This document shows positions 18,737 through 30,897 of a stretch of 64,000 nucleotides of DNA, piece after piece; position 1 is the stretch's first letter; each line of letters starts with the position of its first letter. Below the pieces are notes generated by a model, which did not search any database, had not been told where the DNA came from, and saw nothing but the letters and a program-made list of their open reading frames with translations. Source of the DNA: Haemophilus sp. HMSC068C11 (GTDB lineage: Bacteria > Pseudomonadota > Gammaproteobacteria > Enterobacterales > Pasteurellaceae); contig NZ_KV820361.1 in assembly GCF_001815355.1 (NCBI RefSeq), forward strand, positions 207,048 through 271,047. The letters run 5' to 3'. A program made the translations under genes and the position numbers.

Positions 18737-19921
18737 ATGGAATTTATCAATAAAATTAAACAAAATTATGAACAATGGGCGAGAGTGACGCCGCAAGGGT
18801 TGCTCTATGATCGCGCATTGTTTTGGCTTTTTGTCGTGCTATTACTGATTGGTTTAGTAGCGGTAACTTCTGCCTCTATGCCTTACAGTGCACGCGTATT
18901 TAATGATACATTCTATTTTGCTAAACGTGATGCCGTTTATGTCTTGCTTTCTTTAGCAACCTGCTATTTAACTCTCCAAATTTCTTCTTCCCAATGGGAA
19001 AAGTGGCACGCAAAAGTCTTCTTGTTAGCTATTGTTTTATTAATACTGGTTCTTGGTATCGGGACTTCTGTTAATGGTGCTAAACGTTGGGTTTCTTTAG
19101 GAATTTTAAATTTCCAGCCTGCGGAATTTGCGAAGTTAGCGTTGACTTGTTTCCTGGCGAGCTATTTTACGCGTCGTTATGATGAAGTACGTGGTAAAAA
19201 ATTCAGTGCTGCTAAGCCTTTCATTGTGATGGGCGTATTAGGGATATTCTTACTAGCTCAGCCTGACTTAGGTAGTACCGTCGTACTTTTCGTTATTACC
19301 TTTGGTATGCTTTTTATTGTCGGTGCAAATTTTTGGCAATTTATTTTGCTAATTGGTACAGGCATACTTCTCTTTGTATGGCTGGTTCTCGCTGCCTCTT
19401 ATCGTTTAAAACGTTTTACCGGTTTCTTAGAACCGTTTAAAGATCCTTACGGAACAGGGTTCCAGCTGACTAACTCTTTGATGGCCTTTGGTCGTGGTGA
19501 AATTAGCGGAGAAGGGCTCGGTAACTCCATTCAAAAACTCGATTATCTTCCTGAAGCACATACCGACTTTATCATGGCGATTATTGGTGAAGAGTTCGGC
19601 TTTATTGGTATTTTGGTTGTTGTGATTCTTTTAGGTCTATTGATTTTCCGAGCGATGAAAATCGGACGTGAATCACTCATGTTAGAACAACGTTTCCGAG
19701 GCTTTTTTGCTTTAGGTATTAGTTTCTGGATTTTCTTCCAAGGTTTTGTCAATCTAGGCATGGCCTTAGGGATGTTACCAACAAAAGGTTTAACTTTCCC
19801 ATTAGTGAGTTACGGTGGTTCAAGTATCATCATTATGTCGGCAACCGTAGGGATTTTATTGCGTATTGACCATGAGAATAGATTACAACGAGGTGGTCAA
19901 GCTCGTTTGAGAGATGACTAG
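18737..19921 (+). CDS. ftsW: Septal peptidoglycan glycosyltransferase FtsW
   Basis: A 394-aa SEDS-family membrane protein with about ten helices; polymerises lipid II at the septum with FtsI. Signatures are NGAKRW, the catalytic aspartate segment [10 protein letters not shown], the periplasmic [16 protein letters not shown] and [10 protein letters not shown]-type end (here [12 protein letters not shown]). It follows murD by 15 nt and precedes murG by 8 nt. Confidence 0.96.
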   Translation: MEFINKIKQNYEQWARVTPQGLLYDRALFWLFVVLLLIGLVAVTSASMPYSARVFNDTFYFAKRDAVYVLLSLATCYLTLQISSSQWEKWHAKVFLLAIVLLILVLGIGTSVNGAKRWVSLGILNFQPAEFAKLALTCFLASYFTRRYDEVRGKKFSAAKPFIVMGVLGIFLLAQPDLGSTVVLFVITFGMLFIVGANFWQFILLIGTGILLFVWLVLAASYRLKRFTGFLEPFKDPYGTGFQLTNSLMAFGRGEISGEGLGNSIQKLDYLPEAHTDFIMAIIGEEFGFIGILVVVILLGLLIFRAMKIGRESLMLEQRFRGFFALGISFWIFFQGFVNLGMALGMLPTKGLTFPLVSYGGSSIIIMSATVGILLRIDHENRLQRGGQARLRDD

Positions 19922-19929
19922 GAATATTT

Positions 19930-20982
19930 ATGAGTAAAAAATTATTAGTTATGGCGGGTGGTACTGGTGGACATGTTTTCCCCGCCATCGCGGTTGCTCA
20001 AACCTTACAAAAAGAAGGTTGGGAAATTTGCTGGTTAGGCACAAAAGATCGAATGGAAGCACAGCTTGTACCAAAACATGGTATTCCGATTCGTTTCATT
20101 CAAATTTCAGGGTTACGTGGTAAAGGCATTAAAGCGTTACTTGGTGCGCCTTTTGCTATTTTAAGAGCGGTATTGCAAGCTCGCAAAATTATCAAAGAAT
20201 ATCAACCTAATGCAGTATTAGGTATGGGCGGTTATGTATCAGGCCCAGGTGGTATCGCTGCAAAACTTTGTGGCGTGCCGGTTATTTTACATGAACAGAA
20301 TGCCGTAGCGGGCTTAACCAATGAATGGTTAGCTAAAATTGCGACACGTGTATTACAAGCTTTTCCAACTGCATTCAAAGATGCCGAAGTGGTAGGAAAC
20401 CCGGTTCGCCAAGATTTATTTGAAATGCCATCACCACAAGCGCGTTTTTCAGAAAGAAGTGGAAAATTGAGAGTGCTTGTCGTGGGGGGGAGTCAAGGTG
20501 CTCGCGTACTCAATCAAACGATTCCACAAGTAGTAGCACGTTTGGCAGATAAACTAGAAGTGCGTCATCAAGTGGGTAAAGGTTCAGTTGAAAGTGTGAC
20601 CGCACTTTATGGTGAACACGCTGGCTCGGTCAAAATTACAGAATTTATTGATGATATGGCAGAAGCCTATGCCTGGGCGGATGTGGTGATTTGTCGTTCT
20701 GGTGCCTTAACAGTATGTGAATTAGCTGCAGTGGGGGCTCCAGCAATTTTCGTACCATTCCAGCATAAAGATCAACAACAATATTTAAATGCCAAATATC
20801 TTGCCGATGTCGGTGCAGCAAAAATCGTTCAACAAAATGAATTAAATGCGGATGTGTTAGTTGATTTCTTAGAAAAAATAGATCGTGAAACCTTGCTAGC
20901 GATGGCAATTAAGGCAAAAGAAATGTCAGCACCATTAGCGGCTAAACGTGTAGCTGATGTCATTGTAGAGAACGCGAAATAA
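19930..20982 (+). CDS. murG: Lipid II synthase MurG (GlcNAc transferase)
   Basis: A 350-aa GT-B glycosyltransferase, peripheral on the inner leaflet of the cytoplasmic membrane, that adds GlcNAc to lipid I. The N-terminal glycine loop [12 protein letters not shown] (11-22), [10 protein letters not shown] and HEQNAVAG, the second-domain GGSQGA and [15 protein letters not shown] with FQHKDQQQY are all present. Confidence 0.96.
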   Translation: MSKKLLVMAGGTGGHVFPAIAVAQTLQKEGWEICWLGTKDRMEAQLVPKHGIPIRFIQISGLRGKGIKALLGAPFAILRAVLQARKIIKEYQPNAVLGMGGYVSGPGGIAAKLCGVPVILHEQNAVAGLTNEWLAKIATRVLQAFPTAFKDAEVVGNPVRQDLFEMPSPQARFSERSGKLRVLVVGGSQGARVLNQTIPQVVARLADKLEVRHQVGKGSVESVTALYGEHAGSVKITEFIDDMAEAYAWADVVICRSGALTVCELAAVGAPAIFVPFQHKDQQQYLNAKYLADVGAAKIVQQNELNADVLVDFLEKIDRETLLAMAIKAKEMSAPLAAKRVADVIVENAK

Positions 20983-21054
20983 GAACAGAGAAGTTAAGGG
21001 GAAGTAAATAGACCCTTAATCTAAAAGTGCGGTTAAAAATAAAGGTGAAATAAT

Positions 21055-22482
21055 ATGAAACATATTTCGGACGAAATTAGAAAGATTATCCCTGAGATGC
21101 GTCGGGTTCAACAAATCCATTTCATTGGTATCGGTGGTGCCGGTATGAGTGGAATTGCCGAAATTTTATTAAATGAAGGTTATGATATCTCTGGTTCCGA
21201 TATTGCAGATGGTGTTGTGACTCAACGTCTTGCTCAAGCTGGCGCAAAAATTTTCATCGGTCACCAAGCTGAAAATGTGCAAGGGGCGAGTGTGGTTGTG
21301 GTATCAAGCGCGATCCATGAAGATAACCCTGAATTAATCGCCGCAAAACAAAATCGTATTCCCGTGATTCAGCGAGCACAAATGTTAGCGGAAATTATGC
21401 GTTTCCGTCATGGCATTGCGGTTGCAGGAACTCACGGTAAAACCACAACAACAGCCATGATTTCGATGATTTATACTCAAGCGAAACTGGATCCAACTTT
21501 CGTTAATGGTGGTTTAGTTAAATCAGCTGGTAAAAACGCACATTTAGGTGCAAGTCGTTATTTAATCGCTGAAGCAGATGAAAGTGATGCTTCTTTCTTA
21601 CACTTACAGCCAATGGTTTCTGTGGTGACTAATATTGAACCGGATCATATGGATACCTATGAAGGTGACTTTGAGAAAATGAAAGCCACTTATGTAAAAT
21701 TCTTACATAACTTGCCGTTCTATGGCTTAGCGGTGATGTGTGCTGACGATGCTGTGTTAATGGAACTAGTTCCTCAAGTTGGACGTCAAGTATTAACCTA
21801 TGGTTTCAGTGAACATGCTGACTATCGTATCGAAGATTATGAACAAACGGGGTTCCAAGGTCATTACACCGTAGTTTGTCCAAGTGGTGAACGCATCAAT
21901 GTATTATTGAATGTGCCAGGTAAACACAATGCGTTAAATGCAACCGCGGCACTTGCAGTCGCAAAAGAAGAAGGCATTGGCAATGAAGCGATTTTAGAAG
22001 CGCTTGCAGATTTCCAAGGCGCAGGCAGACGTTTCGACCAATTAGGCGAGTTTATTCGTCCAAATGGTAAAGTACGCTTAGTGGATGATTATGGTCATCA
22101 CCCAACAGAAGTTGGCGTGACAATCAAAGCAGCACGTGAAGGCTGGGGTGATAAACGTATTGTGATGATTTTCCAACCACACCGTTATTCACGTACTCGC
22201 GATTTATTTGATGATTTCGTACAGGTATTATCCCAAGTGGATGCATTGATTATGTTAGATGTGTATGCGGCTGGCGAAACGCCAATTGTCGGTGCAGATA
22301 GTAAAGCACTTTGTCGTTCTATTCGTAATCTAGGAAAAGTCGATCCAATTTTAGTTTCTGATACGGAACAACTTGGCGATGTATTAGATCAAATTATTCA
22401 AGATGGCGATTTAATTCTTGCCCAAGGCGCGGGAAGTGTAAGCAAAATTTCTCGCGGTTTAGCAGAACGTTGGAAAGCATAA
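21055..22482 (+). CDS. murC: UDP-N-acetylmuramate:L-alanine ligase
   Basis: A 475-aa Mur ligase that adds the first peptide residue. [18 protein letters not shown] (residues 21-38) is the UDP site, [12 protein letters not shown] near 125 is the P-loop, and [10 protein letters not shown] and [10 protein letters not shown] follow. It is nearly identical to the H. influenzae protein. The 72-nt gap from murG carries an uptake signal (21025-21033). Confidence 0.97.
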   Translation: MKHISDEIRKIIPEMRRVQQIHFIGIGGAGMSGIAEILLNEGYDISGSDIADGVVTQRLAQAGAKIFIGHQAENVQGASVVVVSSAIHEDNPELIAAKQNRIPVIQRAQMLAEIMRFRHGIAVAGTHGKTTTTAMISMIYTQAKLDPTFVNGGLVKSAGKNAHLGASRYLIAEADESDASFLHLQPMVSVVTNIEPDHMDTYEGDFEKMKATYVKFLHNLPFYGLAVMCADDAVLMELVPQVGRQVLTYGFSEHADYRIEDYEQTGFQGHYTVVCPSGERINVLLNVPGKHNALNATAALAVAKEEGIGNEAILEALADFQGAGRRFDQLGEFIRPNGKVRLVDDYGHHPTEVGVTIKAAREGWGDKRIVMIFQPHRYSRTRDLFDDFVQVLSQVDALIMLDVYAAGETPIVGADSKALCRSIRNLGKVDPILVSDTEQLGDVLDQIIQDGDLILAQGAGSVSKISRGLAERWKA

Positions 22483-22540
22483 ATACATCGAAAAATAACC
22501 GCACTTTTGATGAAAAATAAAAAGAAAACAGGATAAAACA

Positions 22541-23461
22541 ATGAATTTAAAACAAGAAAAAATTGCCGTGTTGTTAGGCGGCACATCAGCTGAACGTGAA
22601 GTGTCTCTTAATTCTGGTGCAGCTGTGTTAAACGCCTTAGTAAGCCAAGGTTATAATGCACACGGTATCGATCCTAAAGAATATAATGTGGCGAATTTAA
22701 AAGCAGATGGTTTTGATCGCGTTTTTAACATTTTACATGGTCGCGGTGGTGAAGATGGCACCATGCAAGGTTTATTAGAACAAATTGGTTTGCCTTACAC
22801 TGGTTGTGGTGTGATGGCTTCAGCATTAACTATGGATAAAATGCGTACCAAAATGTTGTGGAAAGCTTTTGGTTTACCTGTTGCCGATATGGAGATCGTG
22901 ACCAAAGAAAACGCTCACGAACTAAACCCACAAGCTGTGGTCGAAAAATTAGGTTTACCTTTGATGGTTAAGCCATCTCTTGAAGGTTCAAGTGTGGGTT
23001 TAACAAAAGTAAAAGCAGTCGAAGAATTAAAAAGTGCGGTCGATTACGCACTTAAATTTGATAACACTATTTTGATTGAAGAATGGTTAGCGGGTGATGA
23101 ACTAACTGTGCCTGTTTTAGGTGGCGAAGTATTGCCTGCTGTTCGCATTGTGCCAGAAGGTGAGTTTTATGATTACGATGCGAAATATATTTCAGATAAC
23201 ACTCAATATTTTTGCCCTGCTGGCCTTTCAGCTGAACGTGAGCAAGAATTAGCGAAGTTAGTTAAACGTGCTTATGACGTCGTAGGGTGTCGTGGTTGGA
23301 GCCGCATTGATGTGATGACTGATGCACAAGGTAATTTCCGTTTAGTCGAAGTAAACACAAATCCTGGCATGACAAGTCACAGTTTGTTCCCTAAATCTGC
23401 GTCAACAGTCGGCATTTCATTTGAACAACTCGTCGTGAAAATTTTGGAGTTGAGTGCGTAA
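22541..23461 (+). CDS. ddl: D-alanine:D-alanine ligase
   Basis: A 306-aa ATP-grasp ligase producing D-Ala-D-Ala for MurF. Features: [16 protein letters not shown] (residues 11-26), [18 protein letters not shown] and [13 protein letters not shown], the last holding metal ligands. Its stop overlaps the ftsQ start by one base. In H. influenzae and E. coli the gene at this place is ddlB. Confidence 0.95.
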   Translation: MNLKQEKIAVLLGGTSAEREVSLNSGAAVLNALVSQGYNAHGIDPKEYNVANLKADGFDRVFNILHGRGGEDGTMQGLLEQIGLPYTGCGVMASALTMDKMRTKMLWKAFGLPVADMEIVTKENAHELNPQAVVEKLGLPLMVKPSLEGSSVGLTKVKAVEELKSAVDYALKFDNTILIEEWLAGDELTVPVLGGEVLPAVRIVPEGEFYDYDAKYISDNTQYFCPAGLSAEREQELAKLVKRAYDVVGCRGWSRIDVMTDAQGNFRLVEVNTNPGMTSHSLFPKSASTVGISFEQLVVKILELSA

Positions 23462-24246
23462 TGAATGTAATTAAGCGCAAAAATACACCGCCAACGCAAT
23501 TTGGTCGCTCATCTAATGGAGAAGGTAAATTCCGTTTTATGTTGCAGATTAAACTTGCTTTGGTGTTACTTTGTGCGGGGTTAGGGTATTTCGTTTATTC
23601 AAACTGGCAAAGTTGGCTCGAAAGCTTAGACGGTGATAGAAAAATTACTGCCTATGCATTAGTAGGTCAAAATGAATTTACTACTTATCCGGATGTGCAA
23701 GACGTATTGCTCAAAATGGGTTCACTTAAGGGTTTCTGGGGACAGGACGTTAAGCAAATTCAAGAGCAGCTTGAAACGATTCCTTGGGTAAAAGGTGCGG
23801 TGGTTCGTAAAATTTGGCCAAATCGTTTAAGTATTTGGTTATCAGAATATCAGCCAGTCGCCATTTGGAACAAAACAGAGTTTGTCACAAAAGAGGGAAC
23901 GGTTTTCCAATTACCGATGGATAAGTTAAAAGAAAAAGCTTTACCTTATTTAGGTGGGCCTGATTATCAAAGCTTAAAAGTATTAGAAGCTTGGAATCAA
24001 ATTTTTGCTGATTTTAAGGCGAAAAATTTGGTGGTTAAAGGCGTGACAATTGATGATCGTGGTGCGTGGCAAGTTACGCTAGATAATGATATAGTATTGA
24101 AACTTGGGCGTGGAGATTGGAAAGCAAAATTAGATCGATTTGTAACGATTTATCCACAAATTGAAGTGCCTGAAGGTAAACGAATTGATTATGTAGATTT
24201 GCGCTATGCATCTGCATCAGCAGCGGTTGGATTGACAGAGAAATAA
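23461..24246 (+). CDS. ftsQ: Cell division protein FtsQ
   Basis: A 261-aa bitopic inner-membrane protein: basic cytoplasmic N-terminus, one helix at about residues 30-48, then a periplasmic POTRA and beta domain (PWVKGAVVRKIWPNRLSIWLSEY is the typical POTRA end). Scaffold for FtsB/FtsL at the divisome. Shares one base with ddl. Confidence 0.93.
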   Translation: MNVIKRKNTPPTQFGRSSNGEGKFRFMLQIKLALVLLCAGLGYFVYSNWQSWLESLDGDRKITAYALVGQNEFTTYPDVQDVLLKMGSLKGFWGQDVKQIQEQLETIPWVKGAVVRKIWPNRLSIWLSEYQPVAIWNKTEFVTKEGTVFQLPMDKLKEKALPYLGGPDYQSLKVLEAWNQIFADFKAKNLVVKGVTIDDRGAWQVTLDNDIVLKLGRGDWKAKLDRFVTIYPQIEVPEGKRIDYVDLRYASASAAVGLTEK

Positions 24247-24274
24247 AAAATAATTCATTGGGTGTAATAAGAAA

Positions 24275-25549
24275 ATGGCAAAAGAGTTGGAACCGAAAGT
24301 AATTGTAGGTCTTGAAGTTGGTACATCAAAAGTTGTTGCTGTCGTTGGGGAAGTGCTTCCTGATGGAGTAGTAAATGTACTTGGCGTGGGTAGTTGTCCA
24401 TCAAAAGGGATTGATCGTGGCAGTATTACTGATTTAGATGCCGTCGTTAACTCTATCCAACGTGCCATTGAGGCAGCTGAATCAATGGCCGATTGTCAAA
24501 TTATGAGCGTGACTCTTGCGATTACAGGTGAACATATTCAAAGCCTGAATGAGAGCGGCTTTGTTGCTATTTCTGAAAATGAAGTAACTCAAGATGAAAT
24601 TGATGATGCTTTGCATACAGCGAGCTCAGTAAAATTACCTGAAGGCCTTTCTTTATTACACATCATTCCACAAGAATATGCAGTAGATAAGCAAGTTAAT
24701 ATTAAAAATCCATTAGGTTTACAAGGTGTTCGTTTAAAAGCAAACGTACACTTAATTGCGTGTCACCAAGACTGGCAAAATAACTTGAAAAAAGCAGTTG
24801 AGCGTTGTGGATTACAAGTTGATAAAGTTGTGTTCTCCGGCTTTGCAGCAACACATTCTGTTTTAACTGAAGATGAAAAAGATCTTGGTGTTTGCTTAGT
24901 TGATTTCGGTGCAGGCACCATGAATATGATGGTTTACACCAATGGCTCATTGCGTTTCAGCAAGGTTATTCCTTACGCTGGAAATATTGTAACGAACGAT
25001 ATTGCTCATGCATGTACCGTTTCTCGTGCAGAGGCAGAGCGCATTAAAGTGAATTATGCGAGTGCATTGTATCCGGCACGTTTACATGGTGATAAGAAAA
25101 TTGAAGTGGCAAGTATTGGTGGTCGAGCACCACGCGCTTTAACAAAAAGTGATTTATCTTTAATCACTTCAGCAAGATATATTGAACTATTAGGCGTTGT
25201 TAAGGACGAATTAGATAAGCTCAAAGCAGATTTAGAAACCAAACATATTAAATTTGAATTAATTGCGGGTGTTGTTATCACCGGTGGTGGTGCACAGATT
25301 GAAGACTTAAAAGATTGTGCCTCAAGTGTATTTGGTTGCCAGGTACGTATTGGTAGTCCATTAAATATTACGGGTTTAACAGATTATGTGAATCGCCCAC
25401 AATATTCAACTGTAGTGGGATTATTACAATACCATCATCAGAATAGTGATAATGATCCTGTGGATAGTAACTATGGCGATGAAGCATTAGGCAAAAAATT
25501 CTGGAAAGGTCTTAAAAATATTTTCAATAAAGTGAAATCAGAATTTTGA
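24275..25549 (+). CDS. ftsA: Cell division protein FtsA
   Basis: A 424-aa actin-like ATPase that tethers FtsZ to the membrane. It begins [18 protein letters not shown] (phosphate 1), has [10 protein letters not shown] (phosphate 2) and [12 protein letters not shown] (adenosine motif). The last 15 residues, rich in Lys, Phe and Trp ([16 protein letters not shown]), form the amphipathic membrane-targeting helix. The stop codon lies inside the -35 of a candidate ftsZ promoter. Confidence 0.96.
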   Translation: MAKELEPKVIVGLEVGTSKVVAVVGEVLPDGVVNVLGVGSCPSKGIDRGSITDLDAVVNSIQRAIEAAESMADCQIMSVTLAITGEHIQSLNESGFVAISENEVTQDEIDDALHTASSVKLPEGLSLLHIIPQEYAVDKQVNIKNPLGLQGVRLKANVHLIACHQDWQNNLKKAVERCGLQVDKVVFSGFAATHSVLTEDEKDLGVCLVDFGAGTMNMMVYTNGSLRFSKVIPYAGNIVTNDIAHACTVSRAEAERIKVNYASALYPARLHGDKKIEVASIGGRAPRALTKSDLSLITSARYIELLGVVKDELDKLKADLETKHIKFELIAGVVITGGGAQIEDLKDCASSVFGCQVRIGSPLNITGLTDYVNRPQYSTVVGLLQYHHQNSDNDPVDSNYGDEALGKKFWKGLKNIFNKVKSEF

Positions 25550-25574
25550 TCATTTTGGCTTTTTCATTTACAAT
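25546..25574 (+). promoter_or_regulatory. Candidate ftsZ promoter
   Basis: A -35 TTGATC (25546-25551, overlapping the ftsA stop), 17-bp spacer, and -10 TACAAT (25569-25574). It would give ftsZ and lpxC a promoter of their own with a leader of about 55 nt. Confidence 0.65.
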
Positions 25575-25635
25575 AGAAAAAATTTAACTTTTATTAATGT
25601 GCTAGCAGAGTATTAGCAGTAACGGAGAACAGCAA

Positions 25636-26943
25636 ATGTTATACCCAGAGTATGGTGATTTTGAAGAGCAAACAGGTGCACTGATTAAGGTTGTCGGTGT
25701 CGGTGGAGGCGGCGGTAACGCAGTTAACCACATGGTTGCTAACATGGTGCAACAAGAATTCAATGGTAATTTCTTGGGCGAAAGTGCAATTGATAGCGAA
25801 GAACACGGTAAAATCGTATTCTATGCGGTGAATACCGATGCGCAAGCATTACGCAAAAGCCAAGTTCAACAAACTGTACAAATCGGTGGGGCAACAACTA
25901 AAGGTCTTGGTGCAGGCGCAAACCCAAATGTAGGTCGTAAAGCGGCTGAAGATGACCAAGAAGAAATCCGTAAAATGCTTGAAGGTGCAGACATGGTCTT
26001 TATCGCTGCTGGTATGGGCGGTGGTACAGGTACTGGTGCCGCACCAATCGTCGCTAAAGTTGCGAAAGAATTAGGTATTCTAACTGTTGCTGTTGTTACT
26101 AAGCCATTTAGCTTTGAAGGCAAAAAACGTATGCAATTTGCTGAATTAGGTATTAAAGATCTTTCACAATACGTGGATTCAATGATCATTATTCCTAACC
26201 AACAAATCCAAAAAGTTCTCCCGAAAAATGCAACGTTAATTGATGCTTTTGCTGCTGCAAATGACGTATTACGTAACTCTGTTATGGGTATCTCCGATAT
26301 GATTACCTCTCCTGGTTTAATCAACGTGGACTTTGCAGACGTAAGAACCGTTATGTCGGAAATGGGCCAAGCAATGATTGGTTTCGGTTCAGCTCAAAGT
26401 GAACCAGGTGCAGGTCGTGCAGAAGAAGCAGCGCGTCTTGCGATTAAAAATGATTTATTAGAGAAAGTCGATCTTTCTAATGCTAAAGGTATTCTTGTTA
26501 ATATTACCTCAGGTATGGATCTCGGCTTTGACGAATTTAACGTGGTAGGTGATACAGTAGGTAGCTTTGCATCAGAAGACGCGACTATCGTTGTGGGTAC
26601 CAGTTTAGTCCCTGAAATGAGCAATGAAATTCGTGTAACGATCGTTGCAACAGGTTTGGGTGATGTTGTTGCGGCTGAGCCGGTAGTGATTGCTCGTCCT
26701 CAAGCAGCAGTGCAACAAGCGCCAGTTCAACAACCTGTAGCACAAGAAACGATTCAGCCACAACCGCCAGTTGGTTTACATGGTTTAGATGCATTAAGAC
26801 ATAATTCACAGCCAGAACCAGCACAGGAACAAAATCCGCAATACGGTAACTTAAATAAACCGCTTGATCCAAGCCGTTTAGAACAGTTAAGAAATAATCC
26901 TAATTTCTTTAATCCGGCATCATTTGGTCGTGATGAGAAATAA
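25636..26943 (+). CDS. ftsZ: Cell division GTPase FtsZ
   Basis: A 435-aa tubulin-like GTPase that forms the division ring. The nucleotide loop GGGTGTGAA is at 128-136, and the catalytic T7 loop reads [11 protein letters not shown]. After the core (about residue 345) comes a Gln/Pro-rich linker. The C-terminus reads [13 protein letters not shown] and has no DxPxFLR peptide, the usual FtsA/ZipA docking site; H. influenzae FtsZ, as I recall it, has a similar NNFFNP ending. Confidence 0.97.
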   Translation: MLYPEYGDFEEQTGALIKVVGVGGGGGNAVNHMVANMVQQEFNGNFLGESAIDSEEHGKIVFYAVNTDAQALRKSQVQQTVQIGGATTKGLGAGANPNVGRKAAEDDQEEIRKMLEGADMVFIAAGMGGGTGTGAAPIVAKVAKELGILTVAVVTKPFSFEGKKRMQFAELGIKDLSQYVDSMIIIPNQQIQKVLPKNATLIDAFAAANDVLRNSVMGISDMITSPGLINVDFADVRTVMSEMGQAMIGFGSAQSEPGAGRAEEAARLAIKNDLLEKVDLSNAKGILVNITSGMDLGFDEFNVVGDTVGSFASEDATIVVGTSLVPEMSNEIRVTIVATGLGDVVAAEPVVIARPQAAVQQAPVQQPVAQETIQPQPPVGLHGLDALRHNSQPEPAQEQNPQYGNLNKPLDPSRLEQLRNNPNFFNPASFGRDEK

Positions 26944-26984
26944 GAGTAGAAGTAATCTTGTTGTGAAGCAATAAGGTAAAAGAG

Positions 26985-27902
26985 ATGATTAAACAAAGAA
27001 CATTAAAACAAAGCATTAAAGTCACAGGTGTAGGCTTACATAGCGGCAAAAAAGTAACGTTAACGTTGCGTCCGGCTATGCCAAATACTGGGGTGATTTA
27101 CTGCCGTACTGATCTTAATCCGCCGGTGACTTTCCCTGCGAATGCGGATTCAGTGCGCGATACAATGCTTTGTACTGCACTTGTGAATGAACAAGGTGTG
27201 CGTGTTTCAACCGTAGAACACTTAAACGCAGCATTAGCAGGTTTAGGTATCGATAATATTATTATTGAAGTTGATGCACCTGAAATTCCAATCATGGACG
27301 GTAGTGCAAGCCCATTCATTTACTTGCTTTTAGATGCAGGTATTGAAGAACAAAATGCACCGAAGAAATTTATTCGTATTAAGAAAAACGTACGAGTAGA
27401 AGACGGTGATAAATGGGCAGAATTCAAACCTTATAATGGTTTCCGTTTAGATTTCACCATCGACTTTGATCATCCAGCGATTAGTAAAAATGTACGTAAT
27501 TATGTGATGGATTTTTCTGCACAAGCATTCGTACATCAAATCAGTCGTGCAAGAACCTTTGGTTTCATGAAAGATATTGAGTATCTTCAATCTCAAGGTC
27601 TTGCATTAGGTGGTAGCTTAGATAATGCTATCGTATTAGATGATTACCGAATCTTAAATGAAGATGGATTACGCTTTAGAGATGAATTAGTTCGTCACAA
27701 GATGCTTGATGCAATTGGTGATCTTTATATGTGTGGCTATAATATCATCGGTGATTTCAAAGCTTATAAATCTGGTCACGGTTTAAATAATAAGTTACTC
27801 CGTGCTGTACTTGCCGATCAGGAAGCGTGGGAATTTGTTACCTTTGAAGATAAGAAACAAGTTCCACAAGGTTATGTTGCACCTGCGCAGGTACTCATAT
27901 AA
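26985..27902 (+). CDS. lpxC: UDP-3-O-acyl-GlcNAc deacetylase
   Basis: A 305-aa zinc amidase, the committed step of lipid A synthesis. Zinc ligand H79 is in [12 protein letters not shown]; the other two (HKMLDAIGD) lie near residues 238-242; the LDD and DGSASPF motifs are typical. It closes the dcw cluster as in E. coli. LpxC levels are set post-translationally in E. coli by FtsH via the C-terminal tail; here the tail is [12 protein letters not shown]. Confidence 0.97.
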   Translation: MIKQRTLKQSIKVTGVGLHSGKKVTLTLRPAMPNTGVIYCRTDLNPPVTFPANADSVRDTMLCTALVNEQGVRVSTVEHLNAALAGLGIDNIIIEVDAPEIPIMDGSASPFIYLLLDAGIEEQNAPKKFIRIKKNVRVEDGDKWAEFKPYNGFRLDFTIDFDHPAISKNVRNYVMDFSAQAFVHQISRARTFGFMKDIEYLQSQGLALGGSLDNAIVLDDYRILNEDGLRFRDELVRHKMLDAIGDLYMCGYNIIGDFKAYKSGHGLNNKLLRAVLADQEAWEFVTFEDKKQVPQGYVAPAQVLI

Positions 27903-27915
27903 CAATGTTTTGTTG

Positions 27916-27951
27916 AAAAGCTATACTTCTTTCGGGAGTATAGCTTTTTTA
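27916..27951 (+). terminator. Intrinsic terminator after lpxC
   Basis: A 12-bp stem (AAAAGCTATACT and complement), 9-nt loop and T-run; marks the end of the dcw-lpxC transcript. Confidence 0.92.
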
Positions 27952-28022
27952 TTTCTCATCTTGCTCTATTATTTTTGTTTTCTGCGAAGGTAAAGAGCGG
28001 TCAAAAATAGAGGTATTTTTAT

Positions 28023-29663
28023 ATGAAAAAATTATTTACCGTGCTTCCTCTTGTGCTAGCAACTTCTGCTGCAATGGCATATGAACAGGACAAAACCTAT
28101 CAATTTACCATATTGCACACTAATGATACGCACGGACATTTTTGGCCGAATGCAAAAGGTGAATATGGTTTTCCTGCTCACAAAACAATTGTTAATCGCG
28201 TAAAAGCTGAAGTGGAGCAAAAAGGGGGCTCACTCATTTTATTAAATGCAGGTGATTTTAATACTGGTGTACCTGAGTCAGATATGCAAACAGCAGAACC
28301 AGATATTAAAGCAATGAACGCAATGGGCTATGAGGCAACTGTATTAGGTAACCACGAGTTTGATAATCCACTACAAATTCTTGATATGCAAGAAAAATGG
28401 GCAAACTTCCCATTCTTATCTGCAAACGTGATTAATACGAAAACAGGTAAAACCTTAGTTAAGCCTTATACGATTTTAAATAAACAAGATCTTAAAATTG
28501 CAGTGGTCGGTTTAACTACTGAGGATACTGCAAAATTAGGCAACCCAGAATACCTTCATAATGTGAAGTTTGAAGATCCAACAACGGTAGCAAAAGCCAC
28601 ATTAAAAGAGCTAAATGAAAAAGTTAAGCCAGATGTAAAAATTGCTTTAACACATATGGGCTATTACTATGATGCTAAACATGGTTCAAATGCGCCGGGT
28701 GATGTGAGTCTTGCACGTAATTTAGATAAAGGCGCATTCGATATGATTATCGGTGGCCACAGTCATGATCCGATTTGTGTGGATGATAAAGGCGTATGGA
28801 TTAAAGATTATCAACCAACTCAGCCATGTAAACCAGATTTCCAAAATGGTACTTGGATTATGCAAGCATTTGAATGGGGTAAATATGTTGGTCGTGCTGA
28901 CTTTGAGTTCAAAAATGGTGAATTAAAATTAGTGAATTATCAATTAATTCCAGTGAACTTGAAGAAAAAAGTGAAAAAAGAAGATGGTAAAACAGAATAT
29001 GTGAACTATGCCGAAGAGATTCCACAAGATCCAGAAATGGAAAAACTTTTAAAAACTTACCAAGATAAGGGTGATGCGTTATTAAGCCAAAAAGTGGGTA
29101 AACTAAAAGGTAAGTTAGAAGGCGATCGTACTATCATCCGTTTTGAACAAACTAACCTTGGCCACTTAATTGCAGAAGCACAACGCCAAAAAGCGAAAGC
29201 TGACATTGGTATTATGAACTCAGGTGGTATTCGTGATTCTATCCAAGAAGGTGATGTAACTTATAAAGATATTTTAAAAATCCATCCATTTGGTAATATT
29301 GTGAGCTATTTTGAATTAACCGGTAAAGAATTACTGGATTATTTAAATGTAGTCGCATTGAAAGAAGTGGATTCTGGTGCCTATGCACAATATTCAGGTA
29401 TCAGCATGACAGTAAATCGTGCGGAGAAGAAAGTTGAAAATGTGAAAATTCAAGGTAAACCATTAGATTTAAATAAAACTTACCGTATTTCTTTACCAAG
29501 TTATAATGCGGCGGGTGGAGATGGTTATCCAGTCATGACAAAAAATCCAACTTTCGTAAACACTGGTTTTATTGATGCGGATGTTTTAAAAGAATTTTTT
29601 GAGAAAAATTCACCTATTAATGCTGAAAAATACATCCCTCATAATGAAGTAACCTTTAAATAA
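28023..29663 (+). CDS. ushA: Periplasmic UDP-sugar hydrolase / 5'-nucleotidase
   Basis: A 546-aa exported metallophosphoesterase. The signal peptide ends at AMA near residue 19. Metal ligands: D35 and H37 in [17 protein letters not shown] at 109-115, and GGHSHDP. The C-terminal nucleotide-binding domain carries GGIRDSI and NAAGGDGYP. It closely follows E. coli UshA (EQDKTY start, [16 protein letters not shown]) rather than the NadN nucleotidase of H. influenzae, so it may hydrolyse UDP-glucose and nucleotides and feed nucleoside uptake. Confidence 0.93.
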   Translation: MKKLFTVLPLVLATSAAMAYEQDKTYQFTILHTNDTHGHFWPNAKGEYGFPAHKTIVNRVKAEVEQKGGSLILLNAGDFNTGVPESDMQTAEPDIKAMNAMGYEATVLGNHEFDNPLQILDMQEKWANFPFLSANVINTKTGKTLVKPYTILNKQDLKIAVVGLTTEDTAKLGNPEYLHNVKFEDPTTVAKATLKELNEKVKPDVKIALTHMGYYYDAKHGSNAPGDVSLARNLDKGAFDMIIGGHSHDPICVDDKGVWIKDYQPTQPCKPDFQNGTWIMQAFEWGKYVGRADFEFKNGELKLVNYQLIPVNLKKKVKKEDGKTEYVNYAEEIPQDPEMEKLLKTYQDKGDALLSQKVGKLKGKLEGDRTIIRFEQTNLGHLIAEAQRQKAKADIGIMNSGGIRDSIQEGDVTYKDILKIHPFGNIVSYFELTGKELLDYLNVVALKEVDSGAYAQYSGISMTVNRAEKKVENVKIQGKPLDLNKTYRISLPSYNAAGGDGYPVMTKNPTFVNTGFIDADVLKEFFEKNSPINAEKYIPHNEVTFK

Positions 29664-29671
29664 GGAATGAA

Positions 29672-30829
29672 ATGGCATTAGATTTATCAGAAATTCGTCA
29701 GCAAATTACGCAAATTGATCGCAGCTTGTTAAAGCTGCTTTCAGAGCGCCACCGCCTGGCATATGATGTAGTAAGAAGCAAAGAAGTGACGCAAAAAGCG
29801 TTGCGTGATTTAGAGCGTGAACAACAGCTCTTACAAGAGCTTGTGCAATTTGCTGAAAGTCAAAATTATCAGCTTGAACCACAGTATATTACGTCAGTCT
29901 TCGAAAAAATCATTGAAGATTCTGTATTAACACAACAAGTGTATTTGCAGAAAAAGCTCAATGAGCAACGAGAAGAAACGTTACATATTGCTTTCTTAGG
30001 CAAGCGTGGTTCTTACTCTAATTTGGCTGCGCGTAATTATGCGGCTCGTTATAATCAGCAGTTTGCTGAAATCAGTTGTGATTCCTTTGCTCAAATTTTT
30101 GAAAAGGTTGAAAGTGGAGAAGCTGATTATGGTGTACTGCCTTTAGAAAACACCACGTCAGGTGCAATTAATGAAGTTTATGATCTGCTTCAACATACCA
30201 CCTTATCTTTGGTAGGCGAGTTGGCTTATCCTATCAAGCATTGTGTTTTAGTGAATGAGCAAGATGATTTAAGCAAAATTGATACACTTTATAGCCATCC
30301 ACAGGTGATCCAGCAGTGTAGTCAATTTATTCAAAGTCTTGAGCGTGTGCATATCGAGTACTGCGAAAGTAGCTCTCATGCAATGCAGCTCGTAGCAAGT
30401 TTGAATAAACCGAATATTGCGGCATTAGGTAATGAAGATGGCGGCAAGCTTTACGGCTTACATGTGTTAAAACATAATATTGCTAACCAAGAAAACAACA
30501 TTACTCGTTTTATTGTGGTAGCCAAACAAGCTCGTGAAGTTTCACCACAAATTCATACGAAAACTTTATTGTTGATGACAACATCGCAACAAGCGGGTTC
30601 TCTAGTGGATGCTTTACTTGTGTTTAAAAAGCACGGTATTAATATGACCAAGCTTGAATCTCGTCCAATTTATGGCAAACCTTGGGAAGAAATGTTCTAT
30701 TTGGAGATTGAAGGAAACATTCATCATCCAGATACCCAAATTGCCTTGGAGGAGCTTAAGCAATTCAGTAATTATCTGAAAGTGCTTGGTTGTTATCCAA
30801 GTGAAATTGTGAAACCTGCGAAGGTATAA
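29672..30829 (+). CDS. pheA: Bifunctional chorismate mutase/prephenate dehydratase
   Basis: A 385-aa P-protein for phenylalanine synthesis. Residues 1-90 are the AroQ chorismate mutase helix bundle ([16 protein letters not shown]). The dehydratase domain has [10 protein letters not shown] and [13 protein letters not shown]. The ACT domain (from about residue 295) holds the Phe-binding ESRP motif. Eight nt after ushA, possibly co-transcribed. No leader-peptide attenuator is evident. Confidence 0.96.
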   Translation: MALDLSEIRQQITQIDRSLLKLLSERHRLAYDVVRSKEVTQKALRDLEREQQLLQELVQFAESQNYQLEPQYITSVFEKIIEDSVLTQQVYLQKKLNEQREETLHIAFLGKRGSYSNLAARNYAARYNQQFAEISCDSFAQIFEKVESGEADYGVLPLENTTSGAINEVYDLLQHTTLSLVGELAYPIKHCVLVNEQDDLSKIDTLYSHPQVIQQCSQFIQSLERVHIEYCESSSHAMQLVASLNKPNIAALGNEDGGKLYGLHVLKHNIANQENNITRFIVVAKQAREVSPQIHTKTLLLMTTSQQAGSLVDALLVFKKHGINMTKLESRPIYGKPWEEMFYLEIEGNIHHPDTQIALEELKQFSNYLKVLGCYPSEIVKPAKV

Positions 30830-30838
30830 CGAAAATAA

Positions 30839-30886
30839 AAAAAGAGCGGTCGATTTAAAACAACGTTAAAATCGACCGCTCTTTTT
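30839..30886. terminator. Bidirectional terminator between pheA and yjdM
   Basis: A long inverted repeat with AAAGAGCGGTCGATTT and its complement, flanked by A and T runs; arms carry the AGAGCGGTC variant of the uptake signal. Confidence 0.9.
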
Positions 30887-30897
30887 ATTGTGAATTC

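Noticed and set aside
25866-26324. 152-codon minus-strand open frame inside ftsZ
   Set aside because: Antisense shadow of a strongly conserved gene; no ribosome site or domain.
28023-29663. Assignment as NadN (NAD nucleotidase)
   Set aside because: The sequence follows UshA in length and throughout, including EQDKTY, NLKKKV and [10 protein letters not shown], rather than the 603-aa NadN of H. influenzae as I recall it.
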